Positions 36,942-46,392 of a DNA stretch of 64,000 nucleotides are shown piece after piece. The notes under the pieces are model-generated. The model saw only the letters and a program-made list of their open reading frames with translations, ran no database searches and was not told the DNA's origin. The position numbers and the translations under genes are program-made. Position 1 is the first letter of the stretch. Every line of letters starts with the position of its first letter. Source of the DNA: Flammeovirga kamogawensis (GTDB lineage: Bacteria; Bacteroidota; Bacteroidia; Cytophagales; Flammeovirgaceae); NCBI RefSeq assembly GCF_018736065.1, contig NZ_CP076128.1, forward strand, positions 4,527,001 through 4,591,000, in the 5' to 3' direction.

Positions 36942-37323
36942 TTATAGAAGTATAACGAACAATCAAAATTTATCATTAATAAAAAAACGCTAATACGTAT
37001 TGTTAACTCATTGTTAATCAATGTTTAAAATATTAATGTTGTAATAATGTCGTGTTGTAAGTGTAAAAAAGTTACTTCTAAATCTTTGTATTTTTTAGCA
37101 TTCTCAATAACGTTGTGACATGACAACAACAAATGAGAATTTAATGATTGTCTAACTTTTAGATTACTATTTAATTATACTAATACACTTAAAATTAACT
37201 AATTGAAATTTCGCTTGTACTCTCTCTAAAAAAATAAAACTAACTTTAGAAAGATTGCAATTTATATCTAAGCAGCAAGTAAACTTTAACTACTATTTGT
37301 TCACTACTAAAATTTAATAGACA
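36942..37323 (+). other. Upstream region of the small protein-GH5 unit
   Basis: This 382-base stretch contains regulatory copy B and then about 200 bases of probable untranslated leader. No other gene or RNA was recognised. Confidence 0.5.
37038..37116 (+). promoter_or_regulatory. Shared PUL regulatory element, copy B (upstream of GH5 unit)
   Basis: It begins GTTGTAATAATGTCGTG, has AAGTGTAAAAAAGT at 37059-37072 identical to copy A and at the same +21 offset, and ends AACGTTGT with the last block 74 bases from the first. AATCTTTG at about 37082 approximates the -7 element. It ends about 207 bases before the small-protein start. Confidence 0.7.
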
Positions 37324-37539
37324 ATGATTAATAAAATGCTACTATTCGTCGTTCTAGGAATTTGTTCTCAAATAAAAGGTTATGCCCAAGTGGAAAACTC
37401 TAATAGTAATACACTTATTATAGATAAAACTACTTTATGTTTTGATAGAAATAAATTAGTGTTTTTTTCATCAGATTTAATAAAGAAAAATGATGCTTTG
37501 GATACTGAGTTTTTTAGTACTGAAGAGGATAAAATATAA
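37324..37539 (+). CDS. Small secreted protein of unknown function in the PUL
   Basis: This 71-residue protein has a likely signal peptide (MINKMLLFVVLGICSQIKGYAQ), leaving about 49 residues with one cysteine (TTLCFDRN) and an acidic, charged C-terminus (FFSTEEDKI). I do not recognise a family. It is the first gene downstream of regulatory copy B and precedes the GH5 gene by 163 bases with no T-run terminator between, so it is probably co-transcribed with that gene. It may be an assembly or sensing accessory, a leader peptide, or a remnant of a longer gene; nothing in the sequence decides. Supporting evidence for a real gene is the export signal and position. Confidence 0.5.
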   Translation: MINKMLLFVVLGICSQIKGYAQVENSNSNTLIIDKTTLCFDRNKLVFFSSDLIKKNDALDTEFFSTEEDKI

Positions 37540-37610
37540 CATGCGATTGATTGGTAGTAAACTAACTAAAGCTAAAACCAGACTAACTATTTAATTAGAC
37601 AAAGCTGTCC

Positions 37611-37675
37611 AGAGCTGAAAAAAATCATTATTGGAACTGAAGGTTATTTAAACTTAGCTAAAAACTTTCAGCTCT
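37611..37675 (+). repeat. Long-range stem upstream of GH5 gene
   Basis: AGAGCTGAAA (37611-37620) and TTTCAGCTCT (37666-37675) can pair around a 45-base loop, extended by flanking CC/GG with a bulge. The stem ends 27 bases before the GH5 start, so it could affect translation or mRNA stability within the unit. Confidence 0.5.
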
Positions 37676-37702
37676 TGGGCGGCTTCTAAAACAACTTTAT
37701 TT

Positions 37703-39682
37703 ATGTACAAATCTATTACTATTTTATTTTTAAGTTTTCTATTGAGTCATGGGGTAATGGCTCAATTAACACCCTACGAAGCTGTAGAAGCAATTGGTAG
37801 AGGGATTAATTTAGGAAACACTTTAGATGCACCTAAAGCAGAAGGAGATTGGGCTCCAAAAGCAGAAGAATATTATTTTGATGCTTACAAAGAAGCAGGT
37901 TTTCAATCTGTAAGAATTCCAATTACTTGGGATAACCGAGTTTCAAAAACAGAACCTTATGAAGTAGATGCCGATTTTATGAATCGTGTTGAAGAAGTTG
38001 TAGACTGGGGTTTAGAGAGAAATCTTGTAATTATTATTAATGTTCATCATGATGACTGGTTAAAGGAAGATTATAATAAAGAGAATATTGCTCGATTTGA
38101 AGCAATATGGACTCAAATATCTGAGCGTTTTCATACAAAATCAGATAGTTTATTGTTTGAACCATTAAACGAACCACAAGGTATGACGATAGCAGAAGCT
38201 GCAGATGCAAATAAAAGAGCTTTAGCTATTATTCGTGAGAAAAACCCTACAAGAAATGTCATAATTTCAGGAAATGGATGGTCTGCGATTAAAGACTTAC
38301 TAACTATGCCAGTTCCTACTGGAGATAATCACCTTATTGGATATTTTCATACTTATGACCCTTGGGATTTCTCATCAGCAGAGAAATCACAAACTTGGGG
38401 TACAAAAAGTGATAAAGAATATATATCAAATGAATTCAAAAAGGCAAAAGATTGGAGTACTCAGAATAGAATACCCGTTATTATAAGTGAATTCGGAGCT
38501 GTTCATAAAACAGATTTTAATTCAAGAATGAGACATTATGCTCATTTTGTAGAAGAATCTTTATCAAGAGGTATCTCATTCATGGCTTGGGATGATGGTG
38601 GTTGGTATGAGATATATCAACGAAAAGCAAAAAAATGGCATGAAACAAAAGATATTTTGATCTATAACACGACTGAGACTGCTACTAATTTAGAATTAAG
38701 CATTCAGAATGATTCTACAGTTTTGGTTGAATGGGAAAATAGAAATGATGCAACTTCAATGTTAAAGATTGAAAGAAAAATAAATGAGGAGTTTGTAGTT
38801 CTTGATTCTGTTAATTCAACAGTTACATCATATTTAGATGAAACTACTGTTCAAGGAAATAAATATCAATATAGAATCTCTCAAATAGTGGGCGAAAAAT
38901 TAATTATTTCTTATCCACAAAAAATAAATGTTTTAAATACTGTAAGAGATTTTTATGCAGGGGTTCCAATTGCTATTCCAGGTACTTTGGAAGCAGAAAA
39001 CTATGATATAGGTGGAGAAGGGTTTACTTTTTCTGATTCTGAAGAATTAAATCAAGGAGGTGCTTACAGAACTGATGGTGTTGATATAGAAGAAATTACT
39101 GGCGGATATCAAGTTGGTTATGTAGAGAAAGGAGAATGGTTAGAATACTCAGTTGATGTTAAAGAAGCAGCTACCTATAAAATAACGGCTTTCATTGCTG
39201 CAATGGAAGGTGGTGGAGAAATGACTATTAAAAGTGATTTAAATAGTAGAGAAGAGGCTGAGTTTTCAATTCTATCAACAAATAGTTGGACTGAGCAGAC
39301 ATCAATAACATCTAATTTAAAATTAGAAGCAGGAGAGCAAATTTTACGTCTAACAATTAATGCTAAACCAGCTTTTAATATTGATAAGTTAACTTTAGAA
39401 GTAACTGAAGAAGTGCAACCACCTTTAGCACTAGAAGATGAAATTACTAACCTATTAGTATATCCAAATCCATCTTCGGGTAAATTTAATATTTCAAAAG
39501 GTGATAAAATGAATACTATTTTTGATCTCCAAGTATTAAATGCAATAGGCAATAATATAGCCTCTTTTAGCTTGTCAGCAAATCAAACATCAATTGATTT
39601 ATCTAAATATCCAAAAGGAATTTACTTCATAAAGTATTTTTATAATCAAGAAGTAAAATATAAGAAAATCGTTAAAGAATAA
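37703..39682 (+). CDS. Secreted GH5 endoglucanase with CBM6 and T9SS sorting domain
   Basis: The protein is 659 residues: signal peptide (to VMAQ), GH5 catalytic domain (about 22-325), a fibronectin-III-like linker domain (about 330-410), a CBM6-type module (about 420-565; LEAENYDIGGEG, VGYVEKGEWLEYSV) and a T9SS type A sorting domain (last 80 residues; LLVYPNPSSGKFN). Opening RGINLGNTLDAP is typical of GH5 cellulases. Glu157 in LNEP is the acid/base and Glu263 in ISEFGA the nucleophile; HHDDW supplies conserved histidines. It should be carried to the surface or medium by type IX secretion and cut a beta-glucan internally. It is in one unit with the preceding small protein. Cellulase is likely, but related mannan or xyloglucan activity cannot be excluded. 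Confidence 0.9.
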   Translation: MYKSITILFLSFLLSHGVMAQLTPYEAVEAIGRGINLGNTLDAPKAEGDWAPKAEEYYFDAYKEAGFQSVRIPITWDNRVSKTEPYEVDADFMNRVEEVVDWGLERNLVIIINVHHDDWLKEDYNKENIARFEAIWTQISERFHTKSDSLLFEPLNEPQGMTIAEAADANKRALAIIREKNPTRNVIISGNGWSAIKDLLTMPVPTGDNHLIGYFHTYDPWDFSSAEKSQTWGTKSDKEYISNEFKKAKDWSTQNRIPVIISEFGAVHKTDFNSRMRHYAHFVEESLSRGISFMAWDDGGWYEIYQRKAKKWHETKDILIYNTTETATNLELSIQNDSTVLVEWENRNDATSMLKIERKINEEFVVLDSVNSTVTSYLDETTVQGNKYQYRISQIVGEKLIISYPQKINVLNTVRDFYAGVPIAIPGTLEAENYDIGGEGFTFSDSEELNQGGAYRTDGVDIEEITGGYQVGYVEKGEWLEYSVDVKEAATYKITAFIAAMEGGGEMTIKSDLNSREEAEFSILSTNSWTEQTSITSNLKLEAGEQILRLTINAKPAFNIDKLTLEVTEEVQPPLALEDEITNLLVYPNPSSGKFNISKGDKMNTIFDLQVLNAIGNNIASFSLSANQTSIDLSKYPKGIYFIKYFYNQEVKYKKIVKE

Positions 39683-39688
39683 AATAAA

Positions 39689-39728
39689 CTTGGGAGATGA
39701 GTTTTTAAGTAAACTCCATTCTCCCAAG
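39689..39728 (+). terminator. Stem-loop after GH5 gene
   Basis: Outer arms CTTGGGAGA and TCTCCCAAG with inner arms GAGTTT and AAACTC form a strong stem six bases after the stop. No T run follows, so it may protect the transcript end or allow partial read-through into the tandem GH5 gene. Confidence 0.55.
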
Positions 39729-39901
39729 ACATTATAACTTTTCAATCTAATATTTAAACCAGAACTAAAATTAATTACAGAGACATTCTACTAGCAATTC
39801 TTTCATTTAAGAATGTCCTCTTACAATCTTTTAACCAGCTTTTTAAATATACATGGTACCCAAACCATGTAACAGTATGAAATTTTAAATCAAGAAATGA
39901 A

Positions 39902-42900
39902 ATGAAACTATTAAAACTATCTTTTTTATTGGGATGTATTTTTATGCTCTCTTTAGTGGGCACATCCTTAAAAACTAATGCACAAGTATCAAGTAATGGA
40001 TTACTACAAGTAAGTGGTAATAAAGTAGTAAATAGCAGTGGGCAATCTGTAAGTTTTGCAGGTCCAAGTTTATTCTGGTCAAATAATGGCTGGGGTGGTG
40101 AAAAATATTATAATGCAGGTGTTGTCAGTTGGGTAAAAAGTGACTGGAATGCAGGTATTATTCGTGCAGCTATGGGTGTAGAAGATGGCGGTGGCTATTT
40201 TGATGATCCAAGCGGAAATAAAGCACGTGTTGAAGCGGTTGTTAATGCAGCAATTGCTAATGATATGTATGTTATTATTGACTGGCACTCGCATCATGCA
40301 AATGAGCATGATTGGGCTGCAGCTTACAGCTTTTTCGAAGAAATGGCTCAAAAGTATGGTCATTTACCAAACGTAATGTATGAAGTATTCAATGAACCAT
40401 TACAGGTATCTTGGAGCCAAGGTATTAAGCCTTATGCTGAATCAATGATTTCTGCAATTCGTAAACATGATCCAGATAATATTGTTATTGTAGGTACTCC
40501 TACATGGTCTCAAGATGTAGATCAAGCAGCGAACGATCCAATCAATCAAGCAAATATTGCATATACTTTACATTTCTATGCAGGTTCTCATGGTCAAAGT
40601 TTAAGAGATAAAGCAAACTATGCATTAAGCAGAGGTCTTGCTCTTTTTGTAACAGAATGGGGTAGTGTAAACGCAAATGGTGACGGTGGTGTTAACTATG
40701 GCGAAACAAATGCTTGGGTAAGTTGGATGAAACAAAATGGTATTAGCCATTGTAACTGGTCTATAAACGATAAAGCTGAAGGAGCTTCTGCTCTGTTTCC
40801 TGGTGCTTCTAGTAATGGAGGATGGGGTAGCTTAACAGCATCTGGTTCTTTTGCTAAAGAAATAATGCAATCATATACAGGAAATGGAAATGGCGATTCT
40901 GGTGGAGATGATGAAATCATTACTGGAAATTGTCAAACAGTAGCTTTACCAGGAACAGTTCAAGCAGAATCATTTTGTAGAGCTCAAGGAGTCCAAACAG
41001 AAGCTACTTCTGATAATGGAGGTGGAGAAAATATTGGTTATATCGATGATGGTGACTGGTTAGAATATACAGTTAATGTTCCTTCTGCAGGTACTTATGA
41101 TGTAGAATTTAGAATTGCTAGTGAAGGAGGGAATAATCAATTCCGCTTAGATCAAAATGAAGGTAATGATATCTTAGTTACCGTAAATGTTCCTTCTACT
41201 GGAGGGTGGCAAAATTGGCAAACAGTAAATGCTACTTTAACTTTTAATAGTGCAGGTGAGCAAGCATTCGGTTTATATGCAATTACAGGCGGTTTTAACA
41301 TCAACTGGGTAAAATTTAGTTCTCAAGATGTTGGATGTACTTCTACTGGTCTTCAAACAATTACACTAACACCTGCTTCATCATCTGTTAGTGTAGGAGA
41401 AACAGTACAATTCTCTGCTACTGGTATAGACAACTGTGGTAACGATTTAGCAATTTCTCCTTCTTGGTCATCGAATGCTCCTAATGGTGTGTTTACTGCT
41501 AATAATGAAGGTACAGCAACAGTAACAGTTTCTTCAAATGGTGTGTCAGCGTCAGCAACAGTAACTGTAACAAATGGTGATGTAGTAACAGGTGATTACG
41601 CAGTATCTTCGAATGGTCGTTTACAGGTAAACGGTAACCGTATAAATAATAGAAATGGGCAATCAGTTAGTTTTGCAGGTAACAGTTTCTTCTGGTCAAA
41701 TAATGGCTGGGGTGGCGAAAAATATTACAATGCAGATGTTGTAAACTGGTTAAAATCAGATTGGAACTCAACGATTGTTCGTGCTGCAATGGGTGTTGAA
41801 GATCCAGGAGGATATTTAGACGATAGAGCAGGAAACAAAGCTAAAGTAGAAACAGTAGTGGACGCTGCAATTGCTGCAGATATGTATGTCATTATTGATT
41901 GGCATTCACATCATGCAGAAAATTATACAGGAGATGCTGTTCAGTTTTTTACAGAAATGGCTCAGAAGTATGGAAATAATGATAATGTTATTTATGAAAT
42001 ATATAATGAACCTCTAGGTGTTTCTTGGAGTGGTACTATTAAGCCTTACGCTGAACAAGTAATTAGTGCTATTAGAGCAGTAGACCCAGATAACCTAATC
42101 ATTGTAGGTACACCAACTTGGTCTCAAGATGTGGATCAAGCTGCAAATGATAGAATTAATGATAATAATGTTGCTTATACAATTCACTTTTATGCTGCAA
42201 CTCATAAGCAATATTTAAGAGATAAAGCTGCTTATGCATTATCACAAGGTGTTGCTCTTTTTGCAACAGAATGGGGTACTGTTGAAGCAAGTGGTGATGG
42301 AGCTGTTGATTCTAATGAAACTTGGGCATGGGTTGACTTTATGAAAGCAAACGGAATTAGTCACTGTAACTGGTCTATAAATGACAAAGCAGAAGGAGCA
42401 TCAGCATTAAATCCAGGAGCATCAGCTAATGGAGGTTGGTCTAGCTTAACAGCATCTGGTAACTTGACAAAAGAAATAATCAAGTCATATGGAACAATTG
42501 ATCCATGTACAGATTGTGATCCTTGTACTGACTGTGACCCTGTAGATCCGACAACAATTCGTTTAGAAGCTGAAAACTATACTTTCATGTCTGGTGTTCA
42601 AGTGGAGGATTGTTCTGAAGGTGGACAAAACGTAGGTTATTTAGATGCAGGTGATTGGTTAGCATTCCATAATGTTAATATTCCAACGGCTGGTAATTAC
42701 ACAATTTCTTACCGAGTTGCTTCAGCAGTAGGTGGAGGAAAAGTTCAGTTAGAAGGTAATGAAGGTCAAACTGTATTTGGTAGTGTAGATGTACCTAATA
42801 CAGGTGGATGGCAAAACTGGCAAACAGTATCTCATTCAGCATATTTGAATGCAGGTAGCCAAAACTTTGGTATTGGAATGCCTTCAGGTGGTTACAATAT

Positions 42901-43207
42901 TAATTACATAGAAATTTCTTCATCATCAAACGGTAGAGTATTAAGTTCTTCAACTTTATCTTTAGAAGAAGAAATTAATGTATTGACTTATCCAAATCCA
43001 GCTTCTAATATGATTAACCTTTCTGGTTTATCTGAGAAATTCTCATCATTGACTTTATATAGTATTGATGGAAAACAACATGGAGTTTATTCAATTGAAG
43101 GATCAAATGGATTTAAATTAAATGTTCAATCTCTTCAAAAAGGAGTTTATTTATTACACTTAAAAGGTAATGATTTATCTAAATCAGTTCGCTTTATTAA
43201 AGAGTAA
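39902..43207 (+). CDS. Tandem GH5-CBM6-Big2-GH5-CBM6 cellulase with T9SS sorting domain
   Basis: The protein is 1,101 residues. After the signal peptide (to TNAQ) come GH5 domain 1 (about 30-325), CBM6 (343-478), a bacterial Ig-like Big2 module (485-559), GH5 domain 2 (567-863), a DPCTDC repeat linker, a second CBM6 (884-1008) and a T9SS sorting domain (1023-1101; LTYPNPASNMINLSG). Both catalytic pairs are intact: Glu165 (FNEP) with Glu252 (TEWG), and Glu703 (YNEP) with Glu790 (TEWG). The domains are of the GH5_2 endo-glucanase type (SFAGPSLFWSNNGWGGEKYY). They arose by internal duplication; in one 37-residue stretch 31 positions are identical. It lacks its own copy of the shared upstream element, so may depend on read-through or another promoter. 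Confidence 0.93.
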   Translation: MKLLKLSFLLGCIFMLSLVGTSLKTNAQVSSNGLLQVSGNKVVNSSGQSVSFAGPSLFWSNNGWGGEKYYNAGVVSWVKSDWNAGIIRAAMGVEDGGGYFDDPSGNKARVEAVVNAAIANDMYVIIDWHSHHANEHDWAAAYSFFEEMAQKYGHLPNVMYEVFNEPLQVSWSQGIKPYAESMISAIRKHDPDNIVIVGTPTWSQDVDQAANDPINQANIAYTLHFYAGSHGQSLRDKANYALSRGLALFVTEWGSVNANGDGGVNYGETNAWVSWMKQNGISHCNWSINDKAEGASALFPGASSNGGWGSLTASGSFAKEIMQSYTGNGNGDSGGDDEIITGNCQTVALPGTVQAESFCRAQGVQTEATSDNGGGENIGYIDDGDWLEYTVNVPSAGTYDVEFRIASEGGNNQFRLDQNEGNDILVTVNVPSTGGWQNWQTVNATLTFNSAGEQAFGLYAITGGFNINWVKFSSQDVGCTSTGLQTITLTPASSSVSVGETVQFSATGIDNCGNDLAISPSWSSNAPNGVFTANNEGTATVTVSSNGVSASATVTVTNGDVVTGDYAVSSNGRLQVNGNRINNRNGQSVSFAGNSFFWSNNGWGGEKYYNADVVNWLKSDWNSTIVRAAMGVEDPGGYLDDRAGNKAKVETVVDAAIAADMYVIIDWHSHHAENYTGDAVQFFTEMAQKYGNNDNVIYEIYNEPLGVSWSGTIKPYAEQVISAIRAVDPDNLIIVGTPTWSQDVDQAANDRINDNNVAYTIHFYAATHKQYLRDKAAYALSQGVALFATEWGTVEASGDGAVDSNETWAWVDFMKANGISHCNWSINDKAEGASALNPGASANGGWSSLTASGNLTKEIIKSYGTIDPCTDCDPCTDCDPVDPTTIRLEAENYTFMSGVQVEDCSEGGQNVGYLDAGDWLAFHNVNIPTAGNYTISYRVASAVGGGKVQLEGNEGQTVFGSVDVPNTGGWQNWQTVSHSAYLNAGSQNFGIGMPSGGYNINYIEISSSSNGRVLSSSTLSLEEEINVLTYPNPASNMINLSGLSEKFSSLTLYSIDGKQHGVYSIEGSNGFKLNVQSLQKGVYLLHLKGNDLSKSVRFIKE

Positions 43208-43232
43208 TTAATAATAATATTCTATTCAATGA

Positions 43233-43264
43233 GGGTGATTCTACTACAGAATCACCCTTTTTTT
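43233..43264 (+). terminator. Terminator after tandem GH5 gene
   Basis: Perfect arms GGGTGATTCT and AGAATCACCC enclose five bases and run into seven T residues. Confidence 0.92.
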
Positions 43265-43358
43265 GTGTGTTTAGTTTGGTAATATCTTAGAATACTTATA
43301 TATTCATAAAAATCTACTATTTTTTTATTTATTATAACCAGCTACTTTTAACTATCGC

Positions 43359-46325
43359 ATGAAAATATTTTATGTACTACTGTGCTTATTACAATTATCT
43401 ATTTTTTCATTTTCACAAGAACTACAATTTGATCATTTAACAGAAGAGGACGGCCTAACTTATGCAACAGTTACCTCTATTCTTCAAGACGACAAAGGGT
43501 TTATGTGGTTTGCCTCATTTAAAGGGATATCTCGATATGATGGCTATGAAATGAAAACGTATTATTATGAAAAAGGGACCAATAGAGGTCCAAATGACAA
43601 TCGGATAGCCTCGTTATTACAAGATAAAAAAGGTGATATATGGATGGGGCTCCTAAATAATGGCTTGAGTATCTTTCATCCTGAAACTGACACATTCGAA
43701 CACTTTTTTGGTGGAGAAGGTGATGAGTTTATGGTATCAAGTTCTTCTGTGACCAAAATTTTTCAAGATAGTCAGAATGATATTTGGATAGGATCAAATT
43801 ATGGTCTCTCAATTGTTTCTGAAGATAGGAGTAATGTTCGGAAATATTACCCTGAAGAAGGAAATAAGAATACTGTAAATGGAAAGGTAATTTCTGATAT
43901 TGTTGAAGACAAATGGAATAGAGTTTGGCTCGCTACAACAAATAGGAAGTTATGTGTCTACAATAAGAATAATGCTACATTTTCTGAAGTTGAATATACA
44001 AATGAGGCATTAGCAAACTTTGAAGATAATGAACATAAAAAGCTATTGATTTATAATGATACCTTACTTTTTATAGGAAGTGATAATGGAGGTATTTCTG
44101 AGTATAATCTACTTACTGGAAAGTTTAATACTTATTTAAAAAGCGGTAATAGTAAAGGTCCAAGTTCAAATAGTATAAAAGATTTTATTCAAGTAGGGAA
44201 TGAGATTTGGATTGGTACAGATGGTGCAGGATTGGATGTATTTAATGTTGAAACAAAACAATTTAGAAATTACACCAACTCTTTATTAAATCAAACATCT
44301 ATTTCTTCAGATGTTATTTGGACATTATACAAAGATAAACAAGATAATATTTGGGTAGGAACATACCTTAATGGTGTGGATAAATACGATGCCAATAAAA
44401 ATGCATTTAGACAAATTAGTAGTAATCCATATAAAGCTAATAGTATTCCAAATAAACCTGTTCTTGCAATTTTTGAAGACAATAAAAAGAGAACATGGGT
44501 TGGATCTGATTGGGGAGGACTACACCTTAGAGAAAATAGTGAAAAAGAATATGTTCACTATTCAAGAAAAGGAAAAGTAGTACCCAATTTTGATAATGAT
44601 GTTGTAAAGTGTATCAGTCAAGATAGGACAGGTAATCTTTTAGTAGGCACCTATCTTAAAGGTTTAAGAATCTATGATTTTGAAAATGATAAGTACTACA
44701 ATATCAGAAAAACAGAAAATAATAGTCTAATACCAAATAATAATATTTGGTCTATGTTGACAGACAGTAAAGGTGTTACATGGCTTGGTCTGTTAGGTGG
44801 AGGTATTGCAATATATGATCCTGATACAAAAACATGTAAAGCTGTTTCAATAGATATTAAGAACCGAGGTCAATTTTATGTTTACCATTTGTATGAAGAT
44901 AGAAATAGTAATATTTGGGCTAGTACAGATGGCGGAATTTTAATGTATGATAGAAGTGCAGATAAATGGCAAACAGATTTATTCTCAGATTTAATAACAC
45001 AAGACCATAATTTCAATTATGTAAAATCAGTTTGCGAAGATAATTATAAACATATTTGGATAGCTACTGGAGCAGGGTTAGTAAAATATCAACCAGAAAG
45101 TAAAGAGTTTTTTGTGTTTAATTTAGAGAACGATATACCGGAGTTACCTATACTAAATTTAATTAAGGATAATCAAGGTGATTTAGTGATAACATCTAAA
45201 AAATACATATCAAAATTTGATGTAGAGACGAATAGTGTAATGAGTTTTCATACAGATGGTAACTCTTATAATCACAATACTATTTATAAGAATCAGAAAG
45301 GTGAAATTGAAGTAGGGGGTATAAAGGGAATCACAGTTTTTAATCCAAATGATTTAAAGAAAAATATTCAACCTCCTGCAATTTATATAACAGGACTAGA
45401 GATTTTTAATAAGTTACAATTACCGACTGATTCTACCTCTGTACTGCGTAAAGAAGTTTGGGCAAGCGATGCAATAGAATTAGACTATGACCAATCTGTA
45501 ATTAATTTTAATTTTAGTGCAATCAATTACACCGAAACTGATAGGAATAAATATGCTTACATGTTAGAAGGTTTTGATACAGACTGGGTTTATGAAGATA
45601 AACGTAGATCAGCTACGTATACTAATTTAGATCCCGGAAAGTATAAATTTCATGTAAAGGCATCTAATAATCATGGGGTTTGGAATAATGAAGGAGCTTC
45701 TGTAACGATAGTAGTTTCATCTCCATTTTGGGAAACAGTTTGGTTTAGGTTGCTCTTATTTACTGTGTTTATTATTGCACTTTATTTTCTCCAAAAAGTA
45801 AGAATTTCATTACTAAAAAGACGATATGCTTTAGAAGCAATAAAGTCTGAAAGAGAGAAGATGAAAATAAGAAACGAGAATCTAGTTAAAGAGCTAGACT
45901 CTACAAAAGATGAATTAGCATCAATTACGATGAACCATCTTCATAAAAACCAAAGTTTACAGCAAGTTAAACAGAAGCTTGAAGAGGTGTCTCAAGGTGT
46001 TGGAAGTAATGAACAACGAAAGATTAGAGGAATTATTAAAGACCTTAATAAAGAAAGTGATGATCATGATTATTGGGATAAATTCGAACATCAGTTTAAT
46101 AAATCACACAATAATTTTATTGAGAAATTAAAAGAAACCTATCCAGATTTAAGTAAAAGAGAACTTAGGTTGTGTGCTTATTTAAAAATGGATTTAGGAA
46201 ACCAAGAAATAGCAACTTTAATGAATGTTAGCTTAAGAACATTAGAAACGTCTCGCTACAGGATAAGAAAAAAAGTTGGACTAGAAAATCGAAAATCATT
46301 AACCAAAATGATTACTAGATTTTAA
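43359..46325 (+). CDS. Membrane-spanning propeller sensor with cytoplasmic HTH (PUL regulator 2)
   Basis: The protein is 988 residues and has the same layout as the regulator at 33896: signal peptide (to SFSQ), propeller blades (GFMWFASFKGISRYDG, NIWVGTYLNGVDKYD), triple-tyrosine domain (about 712-787), one membrane helix near 795-814, coiled coil, and a LuxR-like helix-turn-helix at about 934-982. The C-terminal 60 residues are nearly identical to regulator 1 (for example RTLETSRYRIRKK), so both probably recognise the same DNA element, while the sensor domains differ more. No kinase or receiver domain is present. The gene closes the hydrolase part of the locus. Paired paralogues may sense different oligosaccharides or form heterodimers; this is inference. 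Confidence 0.88.
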   Translation: MKIFYVLLCLLQLSIFSFSQELQFDHLTEEDGLTYATVTSILQDDKGFMWFASFKGISRYDGYEMKTYYYEKGTNRGPNDNRIASLLQDKKGDIWMGLLNNGLSIFHPETDTFEHFFGGEGDEFMVSSSSVTKIFQDSQNDIWIGSNYGLSIVSEDRSNVRKYYPEEGNKNTVNGKVISDIVEDKWNRVWLATTNRKLCVYNKNNATFSEVEYTNEALANFEDNEHKKLLIYNDTLLFIGSDNGGISEYNLLTGKFNTYLKSGNSKGPSSNSIKDFIQVGNEIWIGTDGAGLDVFNVETKQFRNYTNSLLNQTSISSDVIWTLYKDKQDNIWVGTYLNGVDKYDANKNAFRQISSNPYKANSIPNKPVLAIFEDNKKRTWVGSDWGGLHLRENSEKEYVHYSRKGKVVPNFDNDVVKCISQDRTGNLLVGTYLKGLRIYDFENDKYYNIRKTENNSLIPNNNIWSMLTDSKGVTWLGLLGGGIAIYDPDTKTCKAVSIDIKNRGQFYVYHLYEDRNSNIWASTDGGILMYDRSADKWQTDLFSDLITQDHNFNYVKSVCEDNYKHIWIATGAGLVKYQPESKEFFVFNLENDIPELPILNLIKDNQGDLVITSKKYISKFDVETNSVMSFHTDGNSYNHNTIYKNQKGEIEVGGIKGITVFNPNDLKKNIQPPAIYITGLEIFNKLQLPTDSTSVLRKEVWASDAIELDYDQSVINFNFSAINYTETDRNKYAYMLEGFDTDWVYEDKRRSATYTNLDPGKYKFHVKASNNHGVWNNEGASVTIVVSSPFWETVWFRLLLFTVFIIALYFLQKVRISLLKRRYALEAIKSEREKMKIRNENLVKELDSTKDELASITMNHLHKNQSLQQVKQKLEEVSQGVGSNEQRKIRGIIKDLNKESDDHDYWDKFEHQFNKSHNNFIEKLKETYPDLSKRELRLCAYLKMDLGNQEIATLMNVSLRTLETSRYRIRKKVGLENRKSLTKMITRF

Positions 46326-46354
46326 GATTTAAAACTATGAAATGATTGAATTGT

Positions 46355-46388
46355 AAAAAGATTACTCAGATTGGGTAATCTTTTTTTT
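46355..46388 (+). terminator. Terminator after PUL regulator 2
   Basis: Arms AAAAAGATTAC and GTAATCTTTTT with a nine-base loop end in an eight-T run at 46381-46388. Confidence 0.9.
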
Positions 46389-46392
46389 ATTC

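Noticed and set aside
33896-46325. Hybrid two-component system (HTCS) assignment for the two PUL regulators
   Set aside because: No histidine-kinase H, N or G boxes and no receiver aspartate motif are present between the membrane helix and the HTH.
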